Shown here: in pieces, positions 35,028-45,545 of the stretch
Position numbering within the stretch: position 1 is the stretch's first letter
Layout: every line of letters starts with the position of its first letter
DNA from: Chrysemys picta bellii
Lineage: Eukaryota > Chordata > Testudines > Emydidae
DNA length: 64,000 nucleotides
Direction of reading: 5' to 3'
NCBI RefSeq assembly: GCF_011386835.1
Contig: NC_088800.1
Location: 55,953,439-56,017,438 of the forward strand
Translations under genes and position numbers: made by a program
Notes under the pieces: model-generated
What the model was told of the DNA's origin: nothing
The model's input: only the letters and a program-made list of their open reading frames with translations
Database searches by the model: none

Positions 35028-37629
35028 CTCTAGCAGATTTTGATACTGCTACTGGCAGCATTTGCTGGCAGAGGGCTGGGACAACATGTAGTAATTGGGC
35101 CCATAGATCTACCCCACTTGTGAGCCTAACTGTGGAACTGTAAATAAAAGTTAATAAACGGTCACAATAACAAATATGAATGGGAAAAGGTGCACAAAGG
35201 AGACAGAAAGACTGAATTAGTCCAAACAAAACAGCCCACTCATATAATTCAAGGACTGTGTTAAGATCACGTTTGGTGAACACCTGGGACCAGGAATTGG
35301 CATATGGGAGCTTAGGCCTAACTGGTGAACCAAATAAGGAGAAGACAGGTTATTCTGCCCATCACTCCCTTTGGCGCCCTCAGACAGAGACTTGAAGGGA
35401 AGCTGGCTACTATGACGCTGGGGGCCTGAAAGAGAAGAGAACAGGAGAAGGCACAATCTTCACCATCCTGGCTGCTGCCCCCACTAAATTTTGGGACCTA
35501 CTGTGACACTGTTTGTCCTCCTTCATCCTAATCCTGAGAGACACCCTGACCAGACCGCTCCAGACAGAGGGAGCCAAATCACCACCTTCACGGGCTCCAG
35601 CTGAATCCCAACCACCAGCTGGGACCTTGTCACTCACACCTCCCCAGGTGTTCTTTTCCTTCCCCACCTTATTTCGTCTCTTTCCTGACCCTCTCCTTTT
35701 GCCTTCTGTTTAATAAGAGTCTGGCTTAGCTGGCCAAGATTGCATTTTTGCAGCACTGGCGTAGGCTGTGACCAGAGGCAGCTAAAAGCAATCCCCTAAA
35801 TAGCCTGGGGCTGGTACAAGTTTGCCAGGTCTTGCAGTGAGACAGGGTGGGTGAGGAGCATCTTTTACTGGGCCAACTTCTCTTGGTATAAGAAACAACC
35901 TTTTGAGCTTCACTGAGCCCTTCTGTGGGACTGGAAAAGGCAACCAAGTGTCCAGACAGTGCGCTAGCCTTGTGTTTCTCCAGCAGTGAGGTTGCAAGTG
36001 AAAGTCAACACCAGAGACAGAAGCTGCATTTTTACTCTTTGCCGTTCTTATCTTTCCCTTTTTGTTTGGGTCTCATGTTGTCTTCTAGGAAATGTGACTG
36101 GACTTTTCACAACAGCAGCAACAACAACAGCTCCAGCCCATTTAAGTGCTCTTTTTTCTAAAAAGGACAGTTATTACCATGTTTAATATCATCAAAGAGA
36201 CTGTCAGACCAGATTTTCCCCCTTAAAGACTCTCTCCTGCTAAAGGGAAAGGGAAGATGGAATGTGGTTAAAATGAAAGCCTTATGTTTCAACCGATTTA
36301 ATGTTTCCTTCTTTTCTCTACCCTAATAAAGGGGTAAAGAATTTTTAATAGCATATTTGCCATGGCACTAAGTAGACTGAGGGCTCTGTATACCAAACCC
36401 TGAACCTCGTTGACCACGGGTAATGTCGGACAGTTTCAGGGTCACGCTAGCACCTTTGACTCTTTGGGCCCTTTATTCCATCTAAATTAATACACCAGAG
36501 TGGTAAGGGAGGCATTGGGCAATGGTGGGGACGTGGGAGAGAGGTCCAGGACTGTATTAACAGGGAGTACCGCAAGCCAGGACTGAGGGGAATCAACCGA
36601 TTGTAGAGAACTGTCGGGGGCCAGGTTGGGAAGAGCAGAAGTTATCACAGGAGTTAGCACCTAGAATCTAGGCAGAAAAGACCAGGTAGGTCACCATCAT
36701 CAACTCCTCTCTGCCAACTCACAGGTTCTACAAGCAAGCTATTTAAGCCATGGAGTATATGTGGGGATAGATGCTTGTGTCGACATTCAAATCCCCTAAC
36801 CCGTCTACATCTGGATCAGTTACAATGCACACCAGACATTCCAATCCACTACACTAGCATCTCAAAAAGAGATTTCTGACAAACGCATACAATTCATTTT
36901 TATGCTGGTGAAAGGTCTTCAATTGACAGCCCTGGACACTTAACCCGAATACAGAACCACAGAGCAGGCAGTGGTACTTCAAGCCTGCCCCACACTAGCT
37001 GGCACCATTCTTTGTCCTGATGCCAACATGCCACCCTTAGGGGTAAAATGATAGTTTCAGATGCCATTGAGTCCTTGGACACTCAGCTGAAGCAGCCAAC
37101 AGGGGAGCCCTTTGGTTTTGAGGGGTGGTGATTTTGGTATGTGGACAGTCATCTGCTAGGAACTGAGATGCACAAACTTATTTTGCTTAGCTATACAGTA
37201 GCAGGCTGTGATGTTAAGTAACACACTGATGCACTCAGCAAAACATCCTGTACTTACAAAATAGTATTTACACTTATCTAGGAACTCAGAACACCAGAAG
37301 TGTAAAGGGGCTATGTGAACTCTCTGAGCTTTCTGAGCAAAATGTCTCACATAGGACTGACCCGCCTTTCTCCCATTCCCATCCTGCCACGGAGCTAAGA
37401 GCCTGGTATGATTTTTTTGGCTAATCCAAGGCTCACTACTGAAAAAACGTACCCGGGTGTCCCACCTGGTCATTTAAGCTCTCGTGAAACATCATATGGC
37501 TCAGCAGCATCATGACCTATGACAATGTAGTGTTACTCAATACAACTGCTGCTGAAGGATTCCCACAGTGCAAGTTATTCAAACAACCTGTATTTCCCAG
37601 TTTCCAGAGATGCTGAGGCTGCTACTAAC
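35028..37629. other. AXIN1 intron with one fold-back MITE fragment
   Basis: Downstream of exon B. At 35827-35935 GACAGGGTGGGTGAGGAGCA and ACTGGGCCAACTTCTCTTGG form a diverged single-arm copy of MITE family B. The rest shows no recognisable exon or repeat. Confidence 0.45.
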
Positions 37630-37767
37630 CGCTCGAACACGTTTAAGGCGCTCCTCTAATTTCTCCTCTGCTTCACGTTCCCTTTGTACTTCCTCCAGGC
37701 GATTGATCAGCTCTGCAGCAAACTTCTGTGGTTCAACATGGATATCCTTTGGCATTCGGTACGTACG
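37630..37767 (-). CDS. AXIN1: AXIN1 internal exon B (GSK3-binding helix)
   Basis: This 138-bp minus-strand exon encodes 46 residues in phase 0 on both sides. It opens with [20 protein letters not shown] and ends with [15 protein letters not shown]. The amphipathic helix [14 protein letters not shown] is the segment that Axin uses to bind GSK3-beta, bringing the kinase to beta-catenin. The following Glu/Arg-rich stretch is predicted helix. The acceptor is CTTCAG|CGTACG and the donor CGAGCG|GTTAGT. The donor is slightly non-consensus at +3 but is supported by phase and homology. The sequence clearly groups with AXIN1 rather than AXIN2. Confidence 0.97.
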
Positions 37768-37883
37768 CTGAAGGAAGAACACACCATTGTTTAGCAAAAG
37801 GAGCAATAAACTGAAGCCAAAACTTTAAAATCTTAAAGGGAATTCTATCTCAGCTTGGAATAATAATAATTTATGGAAATATA

Positions 37884-38057
37884 CCTATCTCATAGAACTG
37901 GAAGGGACCCTGAAAGGTCATCGAGTCCAGTCCCCTGCCTTCACTAGCAGGACCAAGTACTGATTTTGCCCCAGATCCCTAAGTGGCCCCTCAAGGATTG
38001 AACTCACAACCCTGGGTTTAGTAGGCCAATGCTCAAACCACTGAGCTATCCCTCCCC
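37884..38057 (-). repeat. tRNA-derived SINE with CR1-like tail (Cry I-type turtle SINE)
   Basis: On the minus strand the element starts GGGGAGGGATAGCTCAGTGG, a tRNA-like A box. A B box (GAGTTCAATCC, about 37995-38005) follows at the normal spacing. Its 3' half reads GGGGACTGGACTCGATGACC and GGGTCCCTTCCAGTTCTATG, which matches the 3' end of the CR1 elements at 8645-8795 and 52380-52421. A tRNA head joined to a CR1 tail is the structure of the Cry I SINEs of cryptodiran turtles, which are thought to use CR1 machinery. It lies about 120 bp upstream of AXIN1 exon B. Confidence 0.9.
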
Positions 38058-39655
38058 TCATGGTCCTACCATGGATCAGGCAGCACTAGGAGGGTAGAAT
38101 TTGGGTAGGCTAGTGAACAACCCAAAGGGATGGTTTGGTCCATGCCAACAGCATTCCACTGATGAAACTGGAGTTCTGCTCTGCTTTCTGGGACCTCCTT
38201 CCGCACACCATCTACACAGCTCCTTAATGATGAAGAGATTTTCTAGGATGACAACTCTAGGGATGTGGTTATCATTGAATAACCAAACTTTGTTGCAGGC
38301 ATGCCAGTGCTCAGTCCTTGCTGCTTATATAAGTTAAATGTAACAAGCTAATAATACTCTTAGGAAAGGGCTGAAACATCAGGAATTTGTAGCAGAAAAG
38401 TTACCATCTTTTTGTTTAACAGATGAGGGGGATTCTAACATGCATATCTGGCTTCTGTCACAGACCCACCAATCTAGGCTGGTGAAGGTTACCTACTTAA
38501 CTGTGTAAGCATGGCCCAATGAGGCCAAAAAGGGTGAACTCTTGTGGCCTCTCGCCTGCTGGGATCTTCCATTCAGTTACATCCCACAGAGTTTGTGCTA
38601 CTTAACCCATGCACAAAAGGCAACTGTTTCCCATGAAGCAACCTCTCTAATTGGAATAATGACACAGCACAACTGCATCTAGTTCTCTTCAAAGTCACGC
38701 AAAGGCAAAGGCTGCTGTTTGGACTCCTCAGAAAAGCAATATTTTGTCTTTTATAAAGTGCAAAAATATGGATATAATTTGACATTAACTAGAAAAAATA
38801 GCTCCAGCTTTACATTTACTGATAACTCTAAAAGGCAGCATGCTGTCCTTAGCTGGCCAGATGGTAAGGGGAAGAAAGTCTAAAGGAGCATTTTGCTAAG
38901 GAAACAAGACAAGTAAAAGAATGATTTGCTGCTTGTTCCATGAAGCAGAGAGACGCCCACTCACAGGGAGCAGAAAAAGCCAACTACTTTTTCCTTTTCC
39001 CCAGACCAAATTATGTTGCACCTGGGGAGCTGAACGATGGAATGGTGACATGCCCTGTACCGAACTATCAAACTGACAACAATTGCATTTTCTCCATTGC
39101 CCTTTGTTCTATTGCTGTGCTGACCAAGTGAAATGACTTATCCCAACCAAAGATTTCACCAATGCCGAAAACAAGACAGAAAGTAGTCACGTGGAAACAG
39201 AATATGCTGTTACATGAAAAAGGAGGAGGGAGATGTACATTTTCTACAACCAGAGAGAACACAAAGGAACATGGAAGCAAAACAGCAAGTGTGTCGGCCC
39301 GTCCGGAGCAGGAGGACTTGTGCAGTGTACTCGGCACCAGCCCTTTAACAGGTAAACTCTAAAATTGGCAGTCTGCACCTTTAAACTTGTAAATAAACAA
39401 AGTAACCACTTGATCCCCGTGTTTAAACAAGAGCCCTGACCTGGCCCAAGGCTCCGGGCTAGGATCGAGGGGCTCCTTTCCTGTTCCAGCCCCAGGGATG
39501 AAGTAGTGCCTGATGGCTCCTGATTGGTTAGTGTCTCTTTCTGGCCTTTCTAGACCCCTTGAGGACTAAGTCCTGAGAAGGTTCTTCCTAGGCAGGGGAA
39601 TGCCTCCCCCAAAATGCGAGAAGACTGGATAGACGCTGTCATACGCAGGATAACG
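38058..39655. other. AXIN1 intron, nothing recognised
   Basis: No exon or bounded repeat was recognised in this 1.6-kb stretch. Confidence 0.4.
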
Positions 39656-39852
39656 TATACACCTCTACCCCGATATAACGCTGTCCTCGGGAGCCAAAAA
39701 AATCTTACTGCGTTATAGGTGAAACTGCTTTATATCGAACTTGCTTTAATCCACGGGAGTGCACAGCCCCGCCCCCCTGGAGCACTGCTTTACCGCGTTA
39801 TATCCAAATTCGTGTTATATCGGGTCACGTTATATCGAGATAGAGGTGTATA
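39656..39852. mobile_element. pogo/Tigger-like MITE
   Basis: Left TACACCTCTACCCCGATATA and right TATCGAGATAGAGGTGTA are inverted copies flanked by TA. The internal repeats CGATATAACGC and CGCGTTATATC are also inverted. At 197 bp with no coding, it is a typical non-autonomous pogo-type element. Confidence 0.85.
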
Positions 39853-41966
39853 AAGAATGGCTATGATACCATGATACCAGGGAATCATACTGACTGAGGA
39901 ATAGAGACCAAATCTCTGTGAAGTCTTTAAGTTTCTTTCTCATGCGGAACATGAGAGTTAATCTACAGTCCAATAAGGAGGATGGAAATAATGCGTTTCT
40001 GCAAGTCTTAGAGGTGCAACCAAACTCTGTTTCTGCTCTGCCCCAGCACATGCTGGGGTGGGAGTCAGGGAAAGGAAGGTTATATTTAACATAGCCTTTA
40101 AACGAGGCCAGAGCTCCTCCTATGGAAGCAATGAGTTGAGAACACCTTTTATTACATAAAAATCGACGTCACAGATTGAAGCAATGGGCTTTGCTCATTG
40201 ACCTCAGTGACAGTGAAACTATGCTGGAAAGTACAGCTGATCAATAGCTAAGCCCAATGACATGGGCTACAAGTACTCTGGCCCATGACGGCTTTCCTAT
40301 CCCCTTCCCTTCTCTTGCACTGCACATTTGCAATAGCATGCAGACCCAATGCTCCTGAAGGATTTCTGCAGCCAGCATGTAATTCTCACCCAAATTGATT
40401 CCTGGAAGCAAGTGCCTGACCTACATGAACCAATGAAAGGAGTGATGCACCAATGAGGCGCTGTTCTCCAAATGCCTTTGGGAGGCACGACTGGACTGGT
40501 GACAACACAGGACGTAAGGTGATTGACTATGCAGACTATAGGGGCCACACCCCAACCTGAAGAGACTAAGTAGGAAGGGAGGTGAACACAGACTTGCTGC
40601 AGGGAGCACTCTACTGGAGTCGCTTCCCACGGGACCCTGGGCTGGGGCGCGGTGGAAAGGGAGGGCCCAGGTCCCCTACCACACCCCCTTAAAGGCCTAG
40701 GCCTGGAGGTGGGTGGCAAGCTGACGCAATCTGGCTTGAAGGTCAGGAGCAGGCGCCTCTACTGCCTGACAGAGAGGCCAGAAGCCGGGTGCACCAACCT
40801 CTAGGCCACCCAGCCCTACGAGCTCCTATCGCAAAGTCCTTCGGCTTGTATTCTGACTTGTGAAAGGAATACAGCTGGATTTATTCAAACTGTGCTTCTC
40901 CCTTAACCTGGGATTTCTGGTGAAGAAGTGGGACTTGTTTGGTCCTAAGGGGGAGGAGGAAGATGAGGATGATTTGGGCTGGCAGAGTGGGATCTCTGTA
41001 AGGAGTCTCACAACAATGTGGGGTCCTTAGAGAGGAGGGCAAGGAGGTCAGATATGCCCTCTCCATCTGCAGGCAGGCCCAAAGAATCCCAGGATTTTAG
41101 CACTTGCACTAACGGAATTCTGTGGCATGTAGTTGAGTGTCACTGCTGTAAAGCAGTGGTTCTCAACCAGGGGCCTGGGGGCCACAAGCAGGGCAACCAA
41201 AAGACTATCAGGGGTTCTGATCAGATAGCCATTTCTGACTGAATATCTGTAAGCAACAACAAAGCACAGGAAGATTAGGTGGCTGTGGCCATCTGGATAC
41301 TTTCAGCTCAAGGGTTTTCCAGCCTGTGCTATCTACTGGTTGAAGAGAATCTGAAGATTGACACTGGATTCCAGGGGAAGGTCTGAGATGGCTTGGATCA
41401 TGAAGCCATGGGCGACACTACATTAAGAGGGGATAGCTAGAGACTGTAGATGGATGTTTCTAGATCCTCTGGACATTCGGGTGGTGGGTGGGACACACAG
41501 GATCCAGTTCTGACACTTCATCCCTTCTCAGGCACCAAGGCTCTGAAGGTATAGAATTCGGGGGTAATGGAGACACATCCCAAGGTGAACATTTTTGCAA
41601 CTGAAGGGTGAACTGGGAGGACATGCTTCGAAAATGAGTGACCCCTTCTCAACATCCTGTATTTTCTGCTCCACACTGGAACTGTATGTAAGCTGTTACC
41701 TCCAATATGTATGGGCCGCCCTGTGAGAATTTTCTGGGAGTTGGCGACTGAAGGAAGGCCAGGATCAGATCCTCTCTTCTTTTGCCTGGGTGATCCCTGT
41801 CTCTCCGGGGCATGGTGTGAAGAGCTGTAATTTCCTGCTTGTGAGGAGCTGCAAAGATGTCCCTAGAGATGACTGAGGAAGGGACTGGTGAGGCTGCAGT
41901 GAGCTCTCGCGGAGAATATCATGGAAGGGTCTTTCACAGGTGCGTACAAAGAGGCTGCCAAGGAAG
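39853..41966. other. AXIN1 intron left of the young DIRS element
   Basis: At 41157-41175 CAGTGGTTCTCAACCAGGG resembles a single hAT terminus without a partner. The rest has no recognised gene or repeat, although short minus-strand frames occur at about 41500-41900. Confidence 0.4.
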
Positions 41967-42183
41967 AATGGTTACTTACCTTCTGTAACTGTTGTTCTTC
42001 GAGATGTGTTGTTCACGTCCATTACACATTAGGTGTACGCGCGCCGCGTGCACGGACGTCGGAAACTTTTTCCCTTAGTGGCTCCCGTCGGGCCGGCAGG
42101 GCCCCCTCCTTCCCGCCAGAGCGGCGCCCCGCTCCAGGGTATATATATCCCTGCCGACCCGACCCCTCCGGTTCCTTCTTGCC
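41967..42183. repeat. Left (3') inverted terminal repeat of the young DIRS
   Basis: From GTTCACGTCCATTACACATT through CCGACCCGACCCCTCCGGTT it is the inverted copy of 47067-47257. The outermost ~45 bp (GTTACTTACCTTCTGTAACT and GTTGTTCTTCGAGATGTGTT) are not shared with the other repeat. They are instead complementary to the first half of the internal complementary region, as expected for DIRS ends. Confidence 0.92.
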
Positions 42184-42220
42184 GGAGACTCCGACAGAGG
42201 GGAAGGAGGGTGGGAAGTGT

Positions 42221-42318
42221 AATGGACGTGAACAACACATCTCGAAGAACAACAGTTACAGAAGGTAAGTAACCGTTCTTTCTTCTTCGAGTGATTGTTC
42301 ACGTCCATTACACATTAG
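42221..42318. repeat. Internal complementary region of the young DIRS
   Basis: The first half (ATGGACGTGAACAACACATC to CAGAAGGTAAGTAACC) is the reverse complement of the left terminus at 41970-42025. The second half (TTCTTCTTCGAGTGATTGTT to CATTACACATTAGG) is the reverse complement of the right terminus at 47220-47257. In the DIRS-1 model this region templates completion of the ends and formation of the circle. Confidence 0.92.
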
Positions 42319-42354
42319 GTGATTCCCAAGCTTACCATTGGAGGTGGGTAGGAG

Positions 42355-43404
42355 TCAAGGTACAACTGACTGTAGCACAGCCCGACCGACCATCGCGTCC
42401 TCTCTGGTCTGATGATGGATCGCGTAGTGGACTGTGAACGTATGTACGGACGACCAGGTGGCTGCCTTACAGATCTCCTGGATAGGGACCTGCGCCAAGA
42501 AGGCTGTTGAGGATGCTTGGGCTCTAGTCGAGTGGGCCCGGATCTCCGGGGCCGGAACATTGGCGAGCTCATAACAGGTGCGTATACAATGCACAATCCA
42601 TGCTGACAAGCGCTGTGTCGAGATAGGCAAGCCTTTCATACGCTCCGCAATAGCAATGAACAGCTGGGGTGTTCTGCGGAACGACCTGGTCCATTCCAGG
42701 TAAAATGCCAACACCCTTCGGACATCCAGGGTATGTAGGCTGCGGTGGTGAGGGTCCGTATGGGGTTTAGGAAAAAACACCAGTAGGCAAATGTCCTGCC
42801 CCATGTGGAACTGTGATACCACCTTTGGGAGGAATTTGGGGTGCGGCCTCAGTTGCACCTTATCCTTATGGAACACTGTATAGGGTGGTTCCGAAGTGAG
42901 GGCCCTCAATTCCGATACCCTTCTGGCCGACGTGATGGCCACAAGAAACGCCACCTTCCACGAGAGGTGCGTGAGGGAGCAAGTGGCTAGGGGCTCAAAG
43001 GGGGGACTCATGAGTCTTGTTAGGACTAGGTTCAGACTCCACGCCGGGACAGGCGGGCGCGAGTAGGGAAACACCCTTTCCAGCCCCTTGAGGAATCTGG
43101 CCACTGTGGGGTTGGAGAACACTGACACTCCCAACTCTCCCGGATGGAAAGCCGAAACAGCGGCTAAGTGCACTCTAATTGAGGCGGGCGCAAGCCCTTG
43201 ATTCTTGAGGTGCAGTAGGTAGTCCAAGATCGACGGAACTGAGGCTTGTAAAGGCTGTATGCGTTGAGGCTCACACCAGTGGGAGAACCTTTTCCATTTT
43301 GCCAGGTAGGTCGCTCTTGTAGAGGGCTTCCTACTATTAAGGAGGATTTGTTGAACTTGGTGAGAGCACCTGTGTTCTACATCATTCAGCCAGAGAGATA
43401 CCAC
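42355..43404 (-). CDS. DIRS tyrosine recombinase, apparently complete
   Basis: The open frame has 349 codons and ends beside the internal complementary region. An N-terminal core-binding domain (about 1-115, with STRATYLAKWKRFSHWC) precedes the catalytic domain. The catalytic residues are visible in order: Arg in TSARRVSELRAL (about 161-162), the HSTR box (His291, Arg294), Trp317 in ATWSSVH and the tyrosine nucleophile at about 327 in FTVHY. It should join the circular DNA copy to the chromosome without a target duplication, in place of a DDE integrase. No internal stop is seen. It overlaps the RNase H frame by 19 bp, as DIRS genes often do. The exact start codon is uncertain. Confidence 0.9.
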   Translation of the reverse strand: MVSLWLNDVEHRCSHQVQQILLNSRKPSTRATYLAKWKRFSHWCEPQRIQPLQASVPSILDYLLHLKNQGLAPASIRVHLAAVSAFHPGELGVSVFSNPTVARFLKGLERVFPYSRPPVPAWSLNLVLTRLMSPPFEPLATCSLTHLSWKVAFLVAITSARRVSELRALTSEPPYTVFHKDKVQLRPHPKFLPKVVSQFHMGQDICLLVFFPKPHTDPHHRSLHTLDVRRVLAFYLEWTRSFRRTPQLFIAIAERMKGLPISTQRLSAWIVHCIRTCYELANVPAPEIRAHSTRAQASSTAFLAQVPIQEICKAATWSSVHTFTVHYAIHHQTREDAMVGRAVLQSVVP

Positions 43405-44285
43405 GCCGTGAGATGTAGCGAAGACAGGTTTGGGTGGAGTAGGCGACCTTTGTCTTGCGTGACTAGGTCACGATGGAGGGGGAGGGTGATTGGATCGGCT
43501 ATGGACAGTTCCAGCAGGGACGTGAACCAATGCTGGCGTGGCCAGGCCGGGGCGATAAGTATGATCGTCGCCCTGTCCCTGCGGGTCTTGAGGAGAACCT
43601 TGTGTATGAGTGGGAACGGAGGGAAGGCATATCTCAGGCTCCCTCCCCATGGGATCATGAAGGCATCTGCTAATGATCCCTGGCTGAGGTTCTGGAACGA
43701 ACAGAACTGAGGGCATTGGCTGTTGTCCCTGGTGGCGAATAGATCCACCCGGGGAAAGACCCACCTCCGGAAGATCGAATGCAGGACGTCTCGCCTCAGC
43801 GTCCATTCGTGCATTCGGTAGGATCGGCTGAGGTGGTCTGCTAAGCCGTTTTGAATCCCCGGAAGATACGTCCCGATGAGGTGTATCGCATGGGCTATAC
43901 AGAAGTCCCATAATTGGAGTGCCTCGCGACAGAGGGGAGAAGACCGGGACCCGCCCTGCTTGTTTATATAGAACATGGCGGTAGTGTTGTCTGTCAGGAC
44001 TGCCACGCTGTGACCTTTTATGGTGGCGCGGAAGGTCTGACAGGCGAGGCGAACCGCTCTTAGCTCCTTCAGATTGATGTGAAGCAGCTTGTCTTCTCTG
44101 GACCACAGCCCTTGGGTCCGCAGTTCCCCCAGGTGCGCCCCCCAACCCAGGTCCGATGCATCTGTTACCAACGTCAGAGTGGGCTGTGGGGCAGCGAAGG
44201 GGATCTCTTCGCATACCTGTTGGCGATCGAGCCACCAGCGTAGCGAGCTGAGCACCTGGTTTGGGATCGTGACTACTTGATCCAA
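43386..44285 (-). CDS. DIRS pol fragment: RNase H domain and C-terminal extension
   Basis: A 299-residue open frame. The RNase H acidic residues can be placed at Asp42 (LVTDASDLGWGAHL), Glu74 (LKELRAV), Asp99 (LTDNTTAMFYINKQGG) and Asp150 (GLADHLSRS). The C-terminal part (WVFPRVDLFATRDN, LADAFMIPW, RATIILIAPAWPRQHWF) is the region often compared with a methyltransferase-like domain in DIRS pol. No ATG defines the start. Upstream, the reverse transcriptase is missing, and the remaining pol N-terminus reads in another frame and stops at 44273-44275. The domain is intact, but it is cut off from its normal polyprotein. Confidence 0.85.
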   Translation of the reverse strand: MDQVVTIPNQVLSSLRWWLDRQQVCEEIPFAAPQPTLTLVTDASDLGWGAHLGELRTQGLWSREDKLLHINLKELRAVRLACQTFRATIKGHSVAVLTDNTTAMFYINKQGGSRSSPLCREALQLWDFCIAHAIHLIGTYLPGIQNGLADHLSRSYRMHEWTLRRDVLHSIFRRWVFPRVDLFATRDNSQCPQFCSFQNLSQGSLADAFMIPWGGSLRYAFPPFPLIHKVLLKTRRDRATIILIAPAWPRQHWFTSLLELSIADPITLPLHRDLVTQDKGRLLHPNLSSLHLTAWYLSG

Positions 44286-44530
44286 TGGGTCTCTTGAGAA
44301 GGGTCCCTGAAGAGGGACGGGGAAGGGGGATGGCAGGGAGGGGGCGAGGAAAACTGGAGGGTATAGCCCACCTTCACTGTGCGCAGGACCCAGCGGTCCG
44401 ATGTTATGCGCAACCAGGCCCGGTAGAAATGGGACAGGCGGTCCTTGAACCCCAGAGGAGGATCCGGTATATGAAGTGGTACGCTGTCCTCGGGCGTAGC
44501 TTCAAAAGCCTGGTTTATTCCCCGGCTGCG
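44273..44530 (-). pseudogene. DIRS pol N-terminal remnant ending at the reverse-transcriptase deletion
   Basis: Overlapping the Gag stop, a second frame reads FEATPEDSVPLHIPDPPLGF and SDRWVLRTVKVGYTLQF and reaches SLFRDPSQE before a TAG at 44273-44275. In the older copy the same SLFRD motif continues into a reverse-transcriptase start (LTRQEINFLL, LMPKKNG). Here it runs directly into sequence just before RNase H, in the wrong frame. This marks an internal deletion of essentially the whole reverse transcriptase. Confidence 0.8.
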
Positions 44531-45488
44531 GCTTGCCCTGGCCGTGACTCTGGCCTTGGTTAGGCGTATTGTTACGTCTCCGCCTGTTATCCCTGCCTCG
44601 ACGGCGGTAAGGCTCGTGCCGGGGGCGAGGGTGATATTGCCTCTGCGGTGGCTGGGGCTTACAGGGTTTACGCTGCGTTACCGGGGTGTGCATGCCCAAC
44701 GACTTAAGGGTCGCACGCGAGTCTTTAAGGCTATGCAGCCTGGCGTCCGTTTGGTCGGAGAACAAGCCCGAACCTTCAAACGGGAGGTCCTGCAGTGTGG
44801 TTTGCACCTCTGGTGGAAGACCTGAAGCCTGTAACCACGCCGAACGCCTCATCACGACTCCTGACGCGATTGTTCTAGCCGCAGCATCGGCTGAGTCGAG
44901 GGAGGCCTGCAATGAGGTCTTGGCCACCGCCATCTCCTCGTCCACCAGGGCCGTGAACTCCTGATGCGCGTCAGGTGGGAGGGAGTCCTTAAACTTGGCG
45001 ACTGAAGCCCAAGAGTTAAAATTGTGCCTGTTCAGAATCGCCTGCTGATTGGCGATCCTCAGTTGAAGGCCCCCAGAGGAATAGACTTTCCTCCTGAACA
45101 AGTCCAGTCGCTTAGCTTCCTTGCCCTTGGGGGCCGGAGCTTGCTGGCCATGGCGCTCTCTCTCGTTGACCGCCGAGACCACTAGCGAACAAGGGGACGG
45201 GTGTAAAAAGAGGAAGTCGAACCCTCTAGATGGGGCGAAGTATTTCCTCTCCACGCCTCTTGCAGTCGGTGCACTGGAGGCCGGCGTCTGCCACACCGTC
45301 TTATAATTGGACTGTACTGTCCGTATGATCGGGAGAGCGACTCTGGAGGGGCCCTCTGGGCTCAGGATATCGACCATGGGGTCTTCCTGTTCTATGGTCT
45401 CCTCCGCTTGCAAGCCCAAATTGAGGGCTACCCTGCGAAGCAGGTCTTGGTGTGCCCGATGGTCAATCGGGGGAGGGCCGGACACCAT
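44502..45488 (-). CDS. DIRS Gag, C-terminal part
   Basis: A 328-codon frame starts MVSGPPPIDHRAHQDLLRRV and ends in a strongly basic tail (RRRGRDNRRRRNNTPNQGQS) suited to nucleic-acid binding. The middle (VALPIIRTVQSNYKTVWQTP, HNFNSWASVAKFKDSLPPDA) is helical and capsid-like in character. The older copy has the matching LHTLKDSRATLHSL piece. It lies in the same frame as the upstream Gag part but is separated by two TGA codons and about 57 bp. The two parts were probably one protein before two opposite single-base changes (see findings). Confidence 0.8.
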   Translation of the reverse strand: MVSGPPPIDHRAHQDLLRRVALNLGLQAEETIEQEDPMVDILSPEGPSRVALPIIRTVQSNYKTVWQTPASSAPTARGVERKYFAPSRGFDFLFLHPSPCSLVVSAVNERERHGQQAPAPKGKEAKRLDLFRRKVYSSGGLQLRIANQQAILNRHNFNSWASVAKFKDSLPPDAHQEFTALVDEEMAVAKTSLQASLDSADAAARTIASGVVMRRSAWLQASGLPPEVQTTLQDLPFEGSGLFSDQTDARLHSLKDSRATLKSLGMHTPVTQRKPCKPQPPQRQYHPRPRHEPYRRRGRDNRRRRNNTPNQGQSHGQGKPQPGNKPGF

Positions 45489-45545
45489 GGTGCCCGCTAC
45501 TCCTCATCTGGCGAGGAGGAAGAGGTCGGAGCCTTCTGCCCCTCC

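Noticed and set aside
37995..38057. Functional tRNA gene
   Set aside because: A and B boxes belong to a SINE; the cloverleaf is diverged and continues into a CR1-like tail.
41157..41215. CAGTGGTTCTCAACCAGGG as a hAT element
   Set aside because: Only one terminus is visible; no inverted partner or duplication was found nearby.
41500..41960. Possible retrocopy or gene on the minus strand left of the DIRS
   Set aside because: Short frames interrupted by stops and no family recognised.
41921..42272. Open frames on both strands in the DIRS left repeat
   Set aside because: They follow from the GC-rich inverted repeat and its mirror at 47003-47246; no domain is present.
43468..44235. 255-codon minus-strand frame overlapping RNase H
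   Set aside because: It overlaps the RNase H frame, which has all four acidic residues; the alternative shows no domain.
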